A DNA stretch of 26,467 nt from an uncultured Alphaproteobacteria bacterium. Its GTDB lineage: Bacteria; Pseudomonadota; Alphaproteobacteria; Rs-D84. The notes under the pieces are model-generated. The model saw only the letters and a list, made by a program, of their open reading frames with translations. It was not told where the DNA came from and searched no databases. Location of the stretch: NCBI GenBank assembly GCA_937888635.1, contig CALARG010000026.1, forward strand, positions 1 through 26,467. Direction: 5' to 3'. A program made the position numbers and the translations under genes. This document shows positions 1 to 7,508 of the stretch, in pieces. Every line of letters starts with the position of its first letter. Positions within the stretch are counted from its first letter, which is position 1.

Positions 1-2
1 TA

Positions 3-1460
3 TATGACGATGTTGCGATTGGCAAGACATCGGGTGCGTTTACATCACTGGCGCGTGCATTACAGGATCCCGAGGGCGAAGATGCCAAAGCCTGGGCAGC
101 ACAAAAAGATGCCAGTGCCAAGAAGATGAAAACCGGCCTGACCGTGGCGGCCATTGGCGCGATTGGTGGTGCGGTTGGCAATTTGCTGATAAACAGGAAG
201 TCAGAAAAAGAAAATTCCAAAAATATTTTAGATAAGTACAAGGATGGTGATTTGACGGGCAAGGTATCAAAAAGCCCGGATGGGAAACTGGTTGCAGAGC
301 CTGTTAATCAAGAAAGCAAGCCTGAGCCAGGAATCGCGATTCAGGATAAGGATCTGGGACAGGAAACAAATATGAATCAGAATCAGAGTGGAAATTGGGT
401 GCATATTGTAAAACCTTATGCGGTTGGTTTTTATTGTGAAGATTTGTTTGAGAATGTTTACAGGTCTTGCTTTGCCATGAATAATGAAGACTATGCGCGT
501 TTCCAGCAGTCAAAGTTTTCAGAAATTACAAATAATGCGGAAAAGTGCTATCAGGGGTTGGCAAATTGTAAGCAGGAATCGCATACTTTGGCAAGCATAG
601 AAGAGGCCTGTATTCGTGCGGTTGCGTCTGATTTTAGTATTGATGTATCCGGGGTGAATAATGCGAACTGTACGGATAAGTATAAGACAGACTTTACATG
701 GAAAAGTCATATATTCCAAGAACAATCAACTGTAGATGCTGATGCGACAGCAATTGTAAAAGATGGTCAGATGATTTTGGTGTCGCCTGATCCGAGTACG
801 GGCGAGAGAGTTGAAACGGTTGTTGAAGAAAGCCAGGAATCAACCCCAAAACAAGATAATGTTGTTAAAGATCATCATCATGGGGATGGTGTAGACTATA
901 TTAAAAGGATAGAAAATATTACAAATGCGGATACGGCGTTTAATATGTTGGCACAGCAGTTTGGTAAAACCCCAAGCGACGAAGTAAAGAATACATATGA
1001 TGGTTTTGTTACAACATGTAGGAGATATAATGGTGTTTTAAGTATTGAGTTGGATACGCTAAGAAGCTATGAACGTGATATGTATCAAGTTCTGTGTTAT
1101 TTCCCAGATTTAGATCAAACGCCCGATATTGTAAAGGTTGCGTATGATACAGATCATCGTGTTTTGGATAACAGCGTGTCTATTAGTGAAGAAATCCGTT
1201 TATCAAAACTGGCGCCGTTCAAGGATACACAGTATAAGCAAAATGAAGATAAATTTTGGCAGCGTTTGACCGAATTCAACTCAAATTGGTCTACTTCAAG
1301 CAGGAATTGCAAGATACCAGAATTGCCCAGTTTATGGGCCTGTACAAAGTATAGCGCGATGATACGCATTCATGATAGGGATGGTAAAATGTATCTGGAA
1401 ATGACCAAATATGATGGACCGGCTGGAAATTCTGATAATTACTTTGTTGGTAAAAGATAA
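3..1460 (+). CDS. C-terminal part of an unrecognised membrane/exported protein (5' end outside window)
   Basis: The reading frame is open from the first bases of the window, so the ATG at 126 is probably internal and the true start lies upstream. About 485 residues are visible. A short charged stretch is followed by one hydrophobic Gly/Ala-rich segment (window residues about 44-63, TGLTVAAIGAIGGAVGNLLI), consistent with one membrane span or hairpin. A Lys/Glu-rich linker follows, then two globular parts containing scattered Cys (for example in FYCED, RSCFA, KCYQG and NCKQE), as expected for an extracytoplasmic disulfide-bonded domain. A His-rich linker (DHHHGDG) separates the two parts. I do not recognise a family. 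A strong terminator follows directly, so this is the last gene of its transcript. The reading frame is secure; the function is unknown. Confidence 0.75.
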   Translation, partial: YDDVAIGKTSGAFTSLARALQDPEGEDAKAWAAQKDASAKKMKTGLTVAAIGAIGGAVGNLLINRKSEKENSKNILDKYKDGDLTGKVSKSPDGKLVAEPVNQESKPEPGIAIQDKDLGQETNMNQNQSGNWVHIVKPYAVGFYCEDLFENVYRSCFAMNNEDYARFQQSKFSEITNNAEKCYQGLANCKQESHTLASIEEACIRAVASDFSIDVSGVNNANCTDKYKTDFTWKSHIFQEQSTVDADATAIVKDGQMILVSPDPSTGERVETVVEESQESTPKQDNVVKDHHHGDGVDYIKRIENITNADTAFNMLAQQFGKTPSDEVKNTYDGFVTTCRRYNGVLSIELDTLRSYERDMYQVLCYFPDLDQTPDIVKVAYDTDHRVLDNSVSISEEIRLSKLAPFKDTQYKQNEDKFWQRLTEFNSNWSTSSRNCKIPELPSLWACTKYSAMIRIHDRDGKMYLEMTKYDGPAGNSDNYFVGKR

Positions 1461-1486
1461 AAAATCCCCGTTTGGGGATTTTTTTT
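1460..1486 (+). terminator. Intrinsic terminator of the first gene
   Basis: A 9-bp stem (AAAATCCCC at 1461-1469, GGGGATTTT at 1474-1482) with a GTTT loop runs into a T tract. It begins directly at the stop codon of the upstream gene. Confidence 0.9.
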
Positions 1487-1494
1487 GTGGTTAA

Positions 1495-1522
1495 TTGTTA
1501 GTGTAAGTGGGCAGTATCGGCA
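1495..1522 (+). repeat. 28-base dispersed repeat, copy 1
   Basis: This stretch matches 15056-15083 at 26 of 28 positions; the differences are G/C at 1511 and A/G at 1516. It begins TTGTTAGTGTAAGTGG and ends TCGGCA. It lies just after the terminator of an exported-protein gene, and the second copy also lies just after an exported-protein gene. The flanking sequences do not match. Its function is unknown. Confidence 0.6.
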
Positions 1523-1644
1523 GCAATGGATGTCGGTCTGCGCCGATGTGAGGGGGAACAGTATGGAAATAGTGGTTTTTTGCCAATGCTGGCTGCTAGC
1601 AACCCTGCAATAATAACTAATATAAACTTTTATTTATCTTTGGT

Positions 1645-1863
1645 TTAATTCTGGGACAGGCGTAAAATCATCTGGTTTAATACCCATACGCGTACCGCAG
1701 ATGACAGGTTTGTGCCAGGTGTGCGCGTATCATCAATTTCGCCAATTATTTGGGCGACTGGTTTGCCAATGCGCACAGCCAATGCGTGTAAGGCATCAAT
1801 AAATTCTGGTTCCAGGGTGATGCTGGTTTGATGACCAGACAGTGATACAGATATTTTCTTCAT
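1645..1863 (-). CDS. Ribbon-helix-helix (RHH_4-type) protein
   Basis: This 72-residue protein starts MKKISVSLSGHQTSITLEPE. That pattern (basic start, SVSLxGHxTSIxLEPEF, then a helix with IGEID) is the signature of the small RHH_4 family common in Alphaproteobacteria. Such proteins resemble the DNA-binding fold of Arc/MetJ repressors, but their targets are largely unstudied. I chose the internal Met at 1863 rather than an upstream one at 1896 because the family begins at MKK and because this start lies 8 bases after the upstream gene's stop, without overlap. It is the last gene of a four-gene minus-strand cluster and could regulate that cluster, which is an inference only. Confidence 0.8.
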   Translation of the reverse strand: MKKISVSLSGHQTSITLEPEFIDALHALAVRIGKPVAQIIGEIDDTRTPGTNLSSAVRVWVLNQMILRLSQN

Positions 1864-1871
1864 TTCGTTTT

Positions 1872-2306
1872 CTATATTTTTCCTGCAATTAAACAATCGG
1901 TCAGCGCGCGATACATATCGTCGTATTTGCGCAATGGGTTTAGTGTTATGTTATCCAATAGATAAAATGTGCCAAACGCATCAAACGCAAAATAAAACAA
2001 ATCGTTGCGACCGAATATCGTTTTGCCAACGGTCTTGCCCAGTGGGGAAATATCGGCGTTTACTTGTAATATATTGGGGGTGGGGTACAGACCAGGACGC
2101 GCAATTTCATTTGGGCCAAATATATATCCGTTGCCCAGGTTTATGCCCGCAGATTTGGAAAATAAATCAATTAATGGTTGCGGAATTAAGGCGTGTCGGC
2201 GCTGTTGCAATGATGCGTTGGTAAATGTTATCTGGTTGGCCGTCGCAGGTGGTGCAAAAATTGCGCCACGCGATTTCATTGCGGATAAAAATTCATCGGT
2301 TGTCAT
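1872..2306 (-). CDS. Hypothetical protein, possibly SUKH (SMI1/KNR4)-like
   Basis: This is a 144-residue soluble protein with no signal peptide or membrane span. The middle and end have a pattern (LIPQPLIDLFSKSAGINLGN, later FGRNDLFYFAFDAFGTFYLL, then YDDMYRALTDCL) that recalls the SMI1/KNR4 (SUKH) superfamily: a proline-led helix, a Gly/Asn turn, a two-strand 'fgrnd.f.f' segment and a C-terminal helix. In bacteria many SUKH proteins are immunity proteins to toxins, but others have no such role, and no toxin is recognisable nearby. The likeness was judged by eye and is weak. The gene ends 8 bases before the RHH gene and starts about 20 bases after the 169-residue gene, so it is very probably in the same transcript. 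Confidence 0.6.
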   Translation of the reverse strand: MTTDEFLSAMKSRGAIFAPPATANQITFTNASLQQRRHALIPQPLIDLFSKSAGINLGNGYIFGPNEIARPGLYPTPNILQVNADISPLGKTVGKTIFGRNDLFYFAFDAFGTFYLLDNITLNPLRKYDDMYRALTDCLIAGKI

Positions 2307-2325
2307 CGTTTTTTATCCCCCGTGT

Positions 2326-2835
2326 TTAAAAGTCCCTGTCACTTGCAATCTGGGATGCGATTGTTTCGGTTAATCTGTCTTCGGTGCCGTTGCCACCATC
2401 GCCACCACCCAATGTTTGGGCAGGATGATATACCTTGTTTGTTGGGTTGGGCAACCATATTGTTTGGGCATCAGACTGGGCCATTATAAATCTGTCCATG
2501 TTATATGCGTGTGGAAATGTGCGACACATAAACATATTATCAATTTCTAATTTGCCACCAAATGTTAGTGGAACACGCAGACGAAATGACATGTTTTCAG
2601 GTACACAGCGTCCCATAATCAGATTCATAAAATCATCTTGGGGCAGGTTCATAAATGCCAATGTTTCAACAGAATCCGTCAGAGACAGCATAAATTCGTG
2701 ACACAGTTCTTTGTATTTTGTAAACCAATCTGGTGATATGGCGCAGGAATGGGGCGCAATTTCCATAATAGGCATGTCTTTCATGCCCAGTTCTGCGATA
2801 AGTCTTTCTGCGTTAGATTGGTTTAACTGCATCAA
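2326..2835 (-). CDS. Uncharacterised conserved-looking protein
   Basis: This 169-residue protein is soluble, has no signal peptide and is rich in Met and Phe. A central part with alternating hydrophobics (FRLRVPLTFGGKLEIDNMFM) looks like beta strands. The tail has a Gly-rich segment (TLGGGDGGNGTEDR), which suggests a flexible C-terminal arm. I do not recognise the family. Its start codon overlaps the end of the upstream membrane-protein gene by 4 bases (2832-2835), which indicates translational coupling and a shared function with that membrane protein. The frame is well supported by its length, tight spacing and absence of a plausible competing frame; the role is unknown. Confidence 0.65.
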   Translation of the reverse strand: MMQLNQSNAERLIAELGMKDMPIMEIAPHSCAISPDWFTKYKELCHEFMLSLTDSVETLAFMNLPQDDFMNLIMGRCVPENMSFRLRVPLTFGGKLEIDNMFMCRTFPHAYNMDRFIMAQSDAQTIWLPNPTNKVYHPAQTLGGGDGGNGTEDRLTETIASQIASDRDF

Positions 2836-3788
2836 ATCTTCCCTAGGTATTCAACCACAGTGGACATATAGGACGAGAAGGCGTCAAAGTTTTCAGCATC
2901 GTCTGGGTCCAGTGGCGGATTGCTGTGTTGTTCCATATAGTTGCGCAATGAATCGGTGCTGTCAAATGTTAAAATTTCAGGGGCAGATGGCGTGTCAGCA
3001 TCTGGGGCAGATATGATAAAGCCATTTACAGTGATTTCTATGTCGTCCAGTGTGTCTGAAAATATTTGCTGCATTTTATCAATTACGGTTTTCAGTGCGT
3101 CTGTTGTTATACCGGTGCCACCAATCCATACTGTTTCATTTGCACCAATGGCCAACAGGGAAATTGGTGTGGAAATGCGTGGTGTTGGTTTAATTGTATA
3201 ACCTGTTGATTCAAATATTTCACGCAGTTCAGGATTGTCGGCGGGCATCTGGTGTGTGGCAGGTGCGATTGGCGCAACCGGTGCGGTCGGGGCAACTGGT
3301 GCGGTTGGCGAAAATGTTGCACCAGGTGGTGGGGCGGTAAATGTTTGTGTGGTTTCAGGTGCCGGTGTGCCCATGTTTAGTCGTGGTGGACGCGCCAGGT
3401 TTATTTCAGGAATTGCAGGTGCGGGCCCTGGGGCAGGTTGTGGTGTGGGTTGTGTGGGGGGTGCTGCAGCAGCCGGTTTTTTTGTGGGTGTTGGTTGTGG
3501 GGTGGGGGTGGTTTTTTTTATGTCGCGCGCCGGCAGGGTAATTTTACGAAAACGCGGGCGTATCAACATATACAGTCCAAACATGGTTATAACAACAGAT
3601 GCAATAATTGATATGTAGAATGCACCGGAAACTGGTGTTTGGGTGGCCTGCATATATGCCAGGTGACGCCAATGCGCACCAGAAAATATATTAAAACCAA
3701 ATCGTATGTTAAACCAAAAGCATGTGACCAGGGTTGATGCGGTCAACCATAATGTGGCCAATAAAATTTTATCAAGTTTATTATTCAT
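2832..3788 (-). CDS. Two-span membrane protein with Pro/Ala/Thr-rich linker and C-terminal domain
   Basis: This 318-residue protein starts at MNNKLDKILL. I prefer this Met at 3788 to the far upstream frame opening because the hydrophobic segment follows directly and the extra upstream residues look non-coding. Two membrane spans are visible (about residues 8-28, LLATLWLTASTLVTCFW, and about 55-78, FYISIIASVVITMFGLYMLI). A long low-complexity linker follows (many TPTPQPTP-, APTAPVAP- and PAPGPAP-type runs), then a folded-looking C-terminal domain of about 110 residues (ISLLAIGANETVWIGG onwards). The layout resembles TonB-like or envelope-spanning linker proteins, but I see no TonB C-terminal motif. 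It is the first gene of the minus-strand cluster, and its promoter should lie in the 44-base gap to the divergent gene at 3833. Confidence 0.65.
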   Translation of the reverse strand: MNNKLDKILLATLWLTASTLVTCFWFNIRFGFNIFSGAHWRHLAYMQATQTPVSGAFYISIIASVVITMFGLYMLIRPRFRKITLPARDIKKTTPTPQPTPTKKPAAAAPPTQPTPQPAPGPAPAIPEINLARPPRLNMGTPAPETTQTFTAPPPGATFSPTAPVAPTAPVAPIAPATHQMPADNPELREIFESTGYTIKPTPRISTPISLLAIGANETVWIGGTGITTDALKTVIDKMQQIFSDTLDDIEITVNGFIISAPDADTPSAPEILTFDSTDSLRNYMEQHSNPPLDPDDAENFDAFSSYMSTVVEYLGKI

Positions 3789-3832
3789 AACATTTTCAAT
3801 TGTATCATATTTGTGATAAACTAAAAAGTACA
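3789..3832. promoter_or_regulatory. Divergent promoter region
   Basis: This is the only gap between two divergent genes, so both promoters must lie here or in coding sequence. On the minus strand a TATGAT (3809 to 3804) sits 15 bases before the ATG at 3788. On the plus strand GATAAACT (3815-3822) could act as a -10 element about 10 bases before the ATG at 3833. The -35 elements are poor on both strands. Confidence 0.4.
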
Positions 3833-4507
3833 ATGATTGATAAAAATGAACTTTTGAAACAATTAGATGGCAAAACGGGTCTGTGGTGTGGGGCAGATGT
3901 AGAAGGCGCGGATTTAGCCCAGGCAATCGGGATTCTGACCGAACAAGGAATTGATAGTTTATCTGTGGTACCGGGTGCGGTTGCAACGGTGTGGCCGTGG
4001 CTGGAAGATAAAAATGTTAAGATTTATGCGCGGTTTTATTTGTCTGAAAAACGCGTGACGGAAAAACAGATTTCTGATATTACGGAGCGTATTAATAATG
4101 CGCTGCGACAGGGGGCGTGTGGTGCGCAGATTTTTCTGCGGGCGGGTGCGTTATCGGGATTGGTTGACCAGACCTATGTCGTGCGTGATGATTTGTTCTT
4201 TGACAAGGATTTATCAATTGGGTTGGATATTGCAGATATTGATGCAAATGATTGGGATATGATATTTGAAAACCTGCGCAAGATTAATGCAACATCTGTG
4301 GTGATTGTGTTTACAAATGATACAGGTGATAAATCGGATTTTGTTGGGCGGATTTATGGAATGCTGAATGCGTGGAGTGCGGAAAATAAATTTGACCTGC
4401 ATTTCGCATTTGGCCCGAATTTCATGCGTATAGAGCAGGCGCAGCGTCTGGTGCAAAGTGTTCAGCCAGGGCTGAATAACAGATTAAAATTCTGGGTTAA
4501 TTATTAA
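3833..4507 (+). CDS. Hypothetical protein, possibly TIM-barrel aldolase-like
   Basis: This 224-residue protein starts at MIDKNELLKQ (3833); the frame opens at 3800, but the first 11 codons lie in the divergent promoter region. It is soluble. It alternates hydrophobic strands and helices (GIDSLSVVPGAVATVWPWLE, KIYARFYL, GAQIFLRAGALSGL, LSIGLDIADID, TSVVIVFTND, FDLHFAFGPN), a rhythm typical of a TIM barrel and loosely reminiscent of DeoC- or KDPG-type aldolases. No Schiff-base lysine motif can be assigned, so function is open. No good Shine-Dalgarno sequence precedes the start. The stop codon overlaps that of trmB tail to tail (TTAA at 4504-4507), so the two genes share their 3' ends without any terminator between them. 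Confidence 0.6.
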   Translation: MIDKNELLKQLDGKTGLWCGADVEGADLAQAIGILTEQGIDSLSVVPGAVATVWPWLEDKNVKIYARFYLSEKRVTEKQISDITERINNALRQGACGAQIFLRAGALSGLVDQTYVVRDDLFFDKDLSIGLDIADIDANDWDMIFENLRKINATSVVIVFTNDTGDKSDFVGRIYGMLNAWSAENKFDLHFAFGPNFMRIEQAQRLVQSVQPGLNNRLKFWVNY

Positions 4508-5124
4508 TTGTGCAATATCAGGTATTTTGGCGAATCGGTGCCGGCTTTGTTTTTATGCTGATATCGGGTTTGGATTATTTCCATGTCGGGAATTGTTGCA
4601 GACAGCGATGTTGATTTAATCTGTTCCAGTATCCAATCAAAGTATTCCCAATGGTCTGTGCCAATTATGATTTCACCATTATAGGCCAGATATTTTGACA
4701 GGGTGTTCAGAAAGTCTGCGGATAATAATCTGCGTTTTTCATGTCGGGCCTTGGGCCAGGGGTCGGGGTGCAGAACCCAAATTTGTTCAAATTTCGAATC
4801 GGTTGCGCGCAGGAAATCGCGTACATCATCTGGCCAAATGCGAATGCCGGCATATTCATCCAGAACGCAATTTGTTTTTTCGTCTGTTATCACAGACAAC
4901 AGGGATGCGACCCCATTCATAAATGGTTCGGCACCAATAATGATTTTGCCCGGATTTGCGCGCGCCAGGTCGCGTACATGTTCGCCCGCGCCAAAGCCAA
5001 TTTCCAAAATATCGCCATGCGTGGGGCGCAATGTTGGCAACAGATTGTCAATTAATGCAGATTGACGAAGTGATAATTTTTTGCCGTGACGGCGACCAAA
5101 TGTTCTTATTTCTTGTTTTTCCAT
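4504..5124 (-). CDS. trmB: tRNA (guanine-N7-)-methyltransferase TrmB
   Basis: TrmB uses S-adenosylmethionine to make m7G46 in the variable loop of tRNAs. The 206-residue protein shows the family marks in order: FGRRHGKKLS at the N-terminus, the SAM-binding motif EIGFGAGEH (about 41-49), an acidic end of the second strand (IIGAEPFMNG), the WVLHPDPWPKARHEKRR motif that contributes catalytic and tRNA-binding residues, and GTDHWEYFDWI near the C-terminus. Length is normal for the family. The start at 5124 directly precedes the conserved region. Only 6 bases separate it from a TATACT element (5136 to 5131, minus strand), and there is no Shine-Dalgarno sequence, so the mRNA may be leaderless. It is divergent from gltX. 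Confidence 0.93.
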   Translation of the reverse strand: MEKQEIRTFGRRHGKKLSLRQSALIDNLLPTLRPTHGDILEIGFGAGEHVRDLARANPGKIIIGAEPFMNGVASLLSVITDEKTNCVLDEYAGIRIWPDDVRDFLRATDSKFEQIWVLHPDPWPKARHEKRRLLSADFLNTLSKYLAYNGEIIIGTDHWEYFDWILEQIKSTSLSATIPDMEIIQTRYQHKNKAGTDSPKYLILHN

Positions 5125-5172
5125 AGTTTTAGTATAGAATTGACTTTGTTAAAACACAAGGAATATATAGAT

Positions 5173-6762
5173 ATGAGAAACGGTTTATCAAAAGATTTAA
5201 TCGCACGTGTGTTGGGCAGTGCGCCAAAGTATACAATTGAACAACTAGAAGAAATGTTTCCACAACGCAATTTGCCAGATGGCGCGTTTGTGACGCGTGT
5301 TGCCCCCAGTCCAACAGGGTTTATGCATTTAGGTACATTGTATCAAATGATGATTGCAAAAAAATTAGCCCAGCAATCAGATGGTGTGTTTATGTTGCGT
5401 ATTGAAGATACGGATACAAAACGCGAAGTGCAAGGGGCGGTAGATGTTATCTTAAAGTGTGCGGACAGTTTTGGATTACAACCAGATGAAGGACCAACCT
5501 ATGGTGGCGAGTATGGGTCTTATTATCAATCGGAACGCAAAGATGTTTATCACAGTGTTGTTGCAGAATTGTTAGAACGGGGATTGGCATATCCGTGCTT
5601 TTTAAGCGCAGAGGAAATGGAAGATATTCGTAATAAGCAAAAGGCCGCAGGTTGGGGAACAGGTATATATGGTGAATGGGCGCGTGACAGGGATTTGACC
5701 GAAGAAGAAATTGTTGCGCGTTTAGATAGTGGACTGGTTCCGTCTATTCGTTTGTATTCAACAGGAAATAAAGATAATAAGATTTTTTATAATGATAAGG
5801 TGCGTGGTCGTTTGGCATTCCCGGAAAATGAAGAAGATATAGTTTTGATTAAATCAAATGATGGATTGCCAACATATCATTTTGCGCATTTATGTGATGA
5901 TCACTTTATGCGTACGACATTGGTTCAGCGCGGTGAAGAATGGTTGTCTTCGTTAAATTTGCATTTGCAACTGTTTCGTATGATGGGGTGGCAAAATCCA
6001 GAATATGTTCATGTCGCAACAATTAATAAGTTAGACGAACAAACGGGAAATTCGCGAAAGTTATCTAAACGCACAGACCCAGAGGCCAATACAATGCATT
6101 ATTTAATAGCAGGTTGGCCGGTTGAGGCAGTGTTAAATTACCTGTACAATATTGTTGCATCGGGATTTGAGGAAGAAAAAAATAAAAAGCCCGATACAAC
6201 AATTTGGAATTATCCATTGCGTATCAAAAAAATCCCAACCAGCAGTGCGTTGTTTAATACAGATAAACTGGAATGGTGGGCCAAGGAATTTATTGGTTCT
6301 TTGCCTGTGCCAGAATTGGTTGCGCGTGTGGTTGCCTGGGCCAATGAATATGGTACGGACGCAAACAAAATGCAGGTCGCAGATGTGGATTATCTGACAG
6401 GTGTTTTGGGAATTGAACGCGATAATCCAAAACGTGTGCGCAAGGATTTTATCACCTGGTCCCAGACGCTGGAAAATGTTGCGTTTTTCTGGGATGAATT
6501 GTTTGTAGCAAATACAGAATACGAATTTAATTCGGACGCGTTGCGTGCATTCTTGGCGACATATAATCCGGCAGATGACAAAGACACATGGTGGGCAAAA
6601 ATTGTTGCCGTTGCAGAATCATTGGGCATTAAAAATGGCGATGTGGCGATGAATCTGCGTGTGGCTTTGTCGGGGCGCACAAATACGCCGGATTTGTATT
6701 CAATAATGTCGGTTATGGGTGGAGATAGGGTTAAAAAACGAATCGAGGGGGCTGTAAAATGA
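5173..6762 (+). CDS. gltX: Glutamate--tRNA ligase (long form)
   Basis: GltX attaches glutamate to tRNA(Glu), and in many bacteria lacking GlnRS also to tRNA(Gln). The 529-residue protein has the class I signatures: the HIGH equivalent in RVAPSPTGFMHLGTL (GFMHLG, about 49-54), RIEDTDTKREV, the tRNA-acceptor region, and the KMSKS equivalent KLSKR (296-300). An extra segment of about 40 residues (with QLEEMFPQRNLPDGAFVTR) precedes the Rossmann fold. It resembles the long GltX form I know from Clostridia more than the usual proteobacterial enzyme, which starts almost at the HIGH region. I chose the start at 5173 because AAGGA lies about 11 bases upstream and the frame before it runs into the divergent promoter. 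The next gene overlaps by 4 bases. Confidence 0.93.
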   Translation: MRNGLSKDLIARVLGSAPKYTIEQLEEMFPQRNLPDGAFVTRVAPSPTGFMHLGTLYQMMIAKKLAQQSDGVFMLRIEDTDTKREVQGAVDVILKCADSFGLQPDEGPTYGGEYGSYYQSERKDVYHSVVAELLERGLAYPCFLSAEEMEDIRNKQKAAGWGTGIYGEWARDRDLTEEEIVARLDSGLVPSIRLYSTGNKDNKIFYNDKVRGRLAFPENEEDIVLIKSNDGLPTYHFAHLCDDHFMRTTLVQRGEEWLSSLNLHLQLFRMMGWQNPEYVHVATINKLDEQTGNSRKLSKRTDPEANTMHYLIAGWPVEAVLNYLYNIVASGFEEEKNKKPDTTIWNYPLRIKKIPTSSALFNTDKLEWWAKEFIGSLPVPELVARVVAWANEYGTDANKMQVADVDYLTGVLGIERDNPKRVRKDFITWSQTLENVAFFWDELFVANTEYEFNSDALRAFLATYNPADDKDTWWAKIVAVAESLGIKNGDVAMNLRVALSGRTNTPDLYSIMSVMGGDRVKKRIEGAVK

Positions 6763-7496
6763 CAAGTGAAAAACGGGCGCGGATACGCGCGGTAAAAAAA
6801 GATGAACATGGGTCGCGCCTGTTAAAGGTTTTGCGTGCAACGGGGCTGTTTCGCTGGGAAAAGCCTAGCACGCACGCAGAAGAGGTTGTTAATATCCTGA
6901 CCCATGGGATTGGTATTGGTCTGGCGATTGCGGCATTAACGCTGTTGGTTGTGTTTGCAGGAATCAAAGGCGATGCGTGGGCGATTGTGTCGTGTGCGAT
7001 TTTTGGCGTGACGATGATAACGCTGTATTTCGGGTCAACAATGTGTCATGCGACAATCGGTAAAAAACATGAATGCTTTTTTGAAGTGTGGGACAGTGTT
7101 GCAATTTATGCGTTGATTGCGGGGACCTATACGCCGTTTTTGTTGGTAAATCTGCGCGGGATTATTGGTTGGACCGTGTTTGGAATACTGTGGGCGATTG
7201 TATTGTTTGGGTCATACATGAAAATCCGTAATCCAAAACAGCAACCCAAATGGATGGTTGGCTTATATGTTGCGATGGGGTGGACGCTGTTATTTATATT
7301 GCCAGCAATGATTAGGAATATCCCAGAACGCGGGTTGTGGTTTATATTGGCGGGCGGTCTGTCATACACGATTGGTGTGATATTCTATCTGTGGCGGCGT
7401 ATGAAGTTTTCGCATGCGGTTTGGCACCTGTTTGTGATTGGGGGAACGGTTTGTTTCTTTTTCGCAGTGTTGTTTGGGTGTATTTTGGATTTGTAA
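6759..7496 (+). CDS. Hemolysin III / PAQR-family membrane protein
   Basis: This 245-residue protein has seven hydrophobic segments and the residues of the hemolysin III (YqfA/PAQR) family: an early conserved segment AEEVVNILTHGIG, S93 and H97 in GSTMCHA, an aspartate in FEVWDSVAIYALIAGTYTPF, and H219 and H223 in FSHAVWHLF. The Ser/His/Asp set binds zinc in PAQR receptors and suggests hydrolase-like chemistry on lipids; the bacterial role is poorly known and the name hemolysin is historical. A basic cytoplasmic N-terminal tail of about 40 residues (EKRARIRAVKK) precedes the core. Its ATG overlaps the gltX stop (ATGA), and GAGGGGG lies upstream, so the two are co-transcribed and translationally coupled. 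Confidence 0.9.
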   Translation: MTSEKRARIRAVKKDEHGSRLLKVLRATGLFRWEKPSTHAEEVVNILTHGIGIGLAIAALTLLVVFAGIKGDAWAIVSCAIFGVTMITLYFGSTMCHATIGKKHECFFEVWDSVAIYALIAGTYTPFLLVNLRGIIGWTVFGILWAIVLFGSYMKIRNPKQQPKWMVGLYVAMGWTLLFILPAMIRNIPERGLWFILAGGLSYTIGVIFYLWRRMKFSHAVWHLFVIGGTVCFFFAVLFGCILDL

Positions 7497-7508
7497 AATG
7501 GGTATGTT

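Noticed and set aside
2005..2373. Plus-strand open frame opposite the 144-residue gene
   Set aside because: It overlaps the better-supported minus-strand gene, has no ribosome-binding site, and its sequence is Cys/Pro/Arg-rich as expected of a shadow frame.
3235..3618. Plus-strand Gly/Val-rich open frame of about 127 codons
   Set aside because: It is the reverse complement of the Pro/Ala/Thr-rich linker of the minus-strand membrane protein; its Gly/Val composition is the expected shadow of Pro codons.
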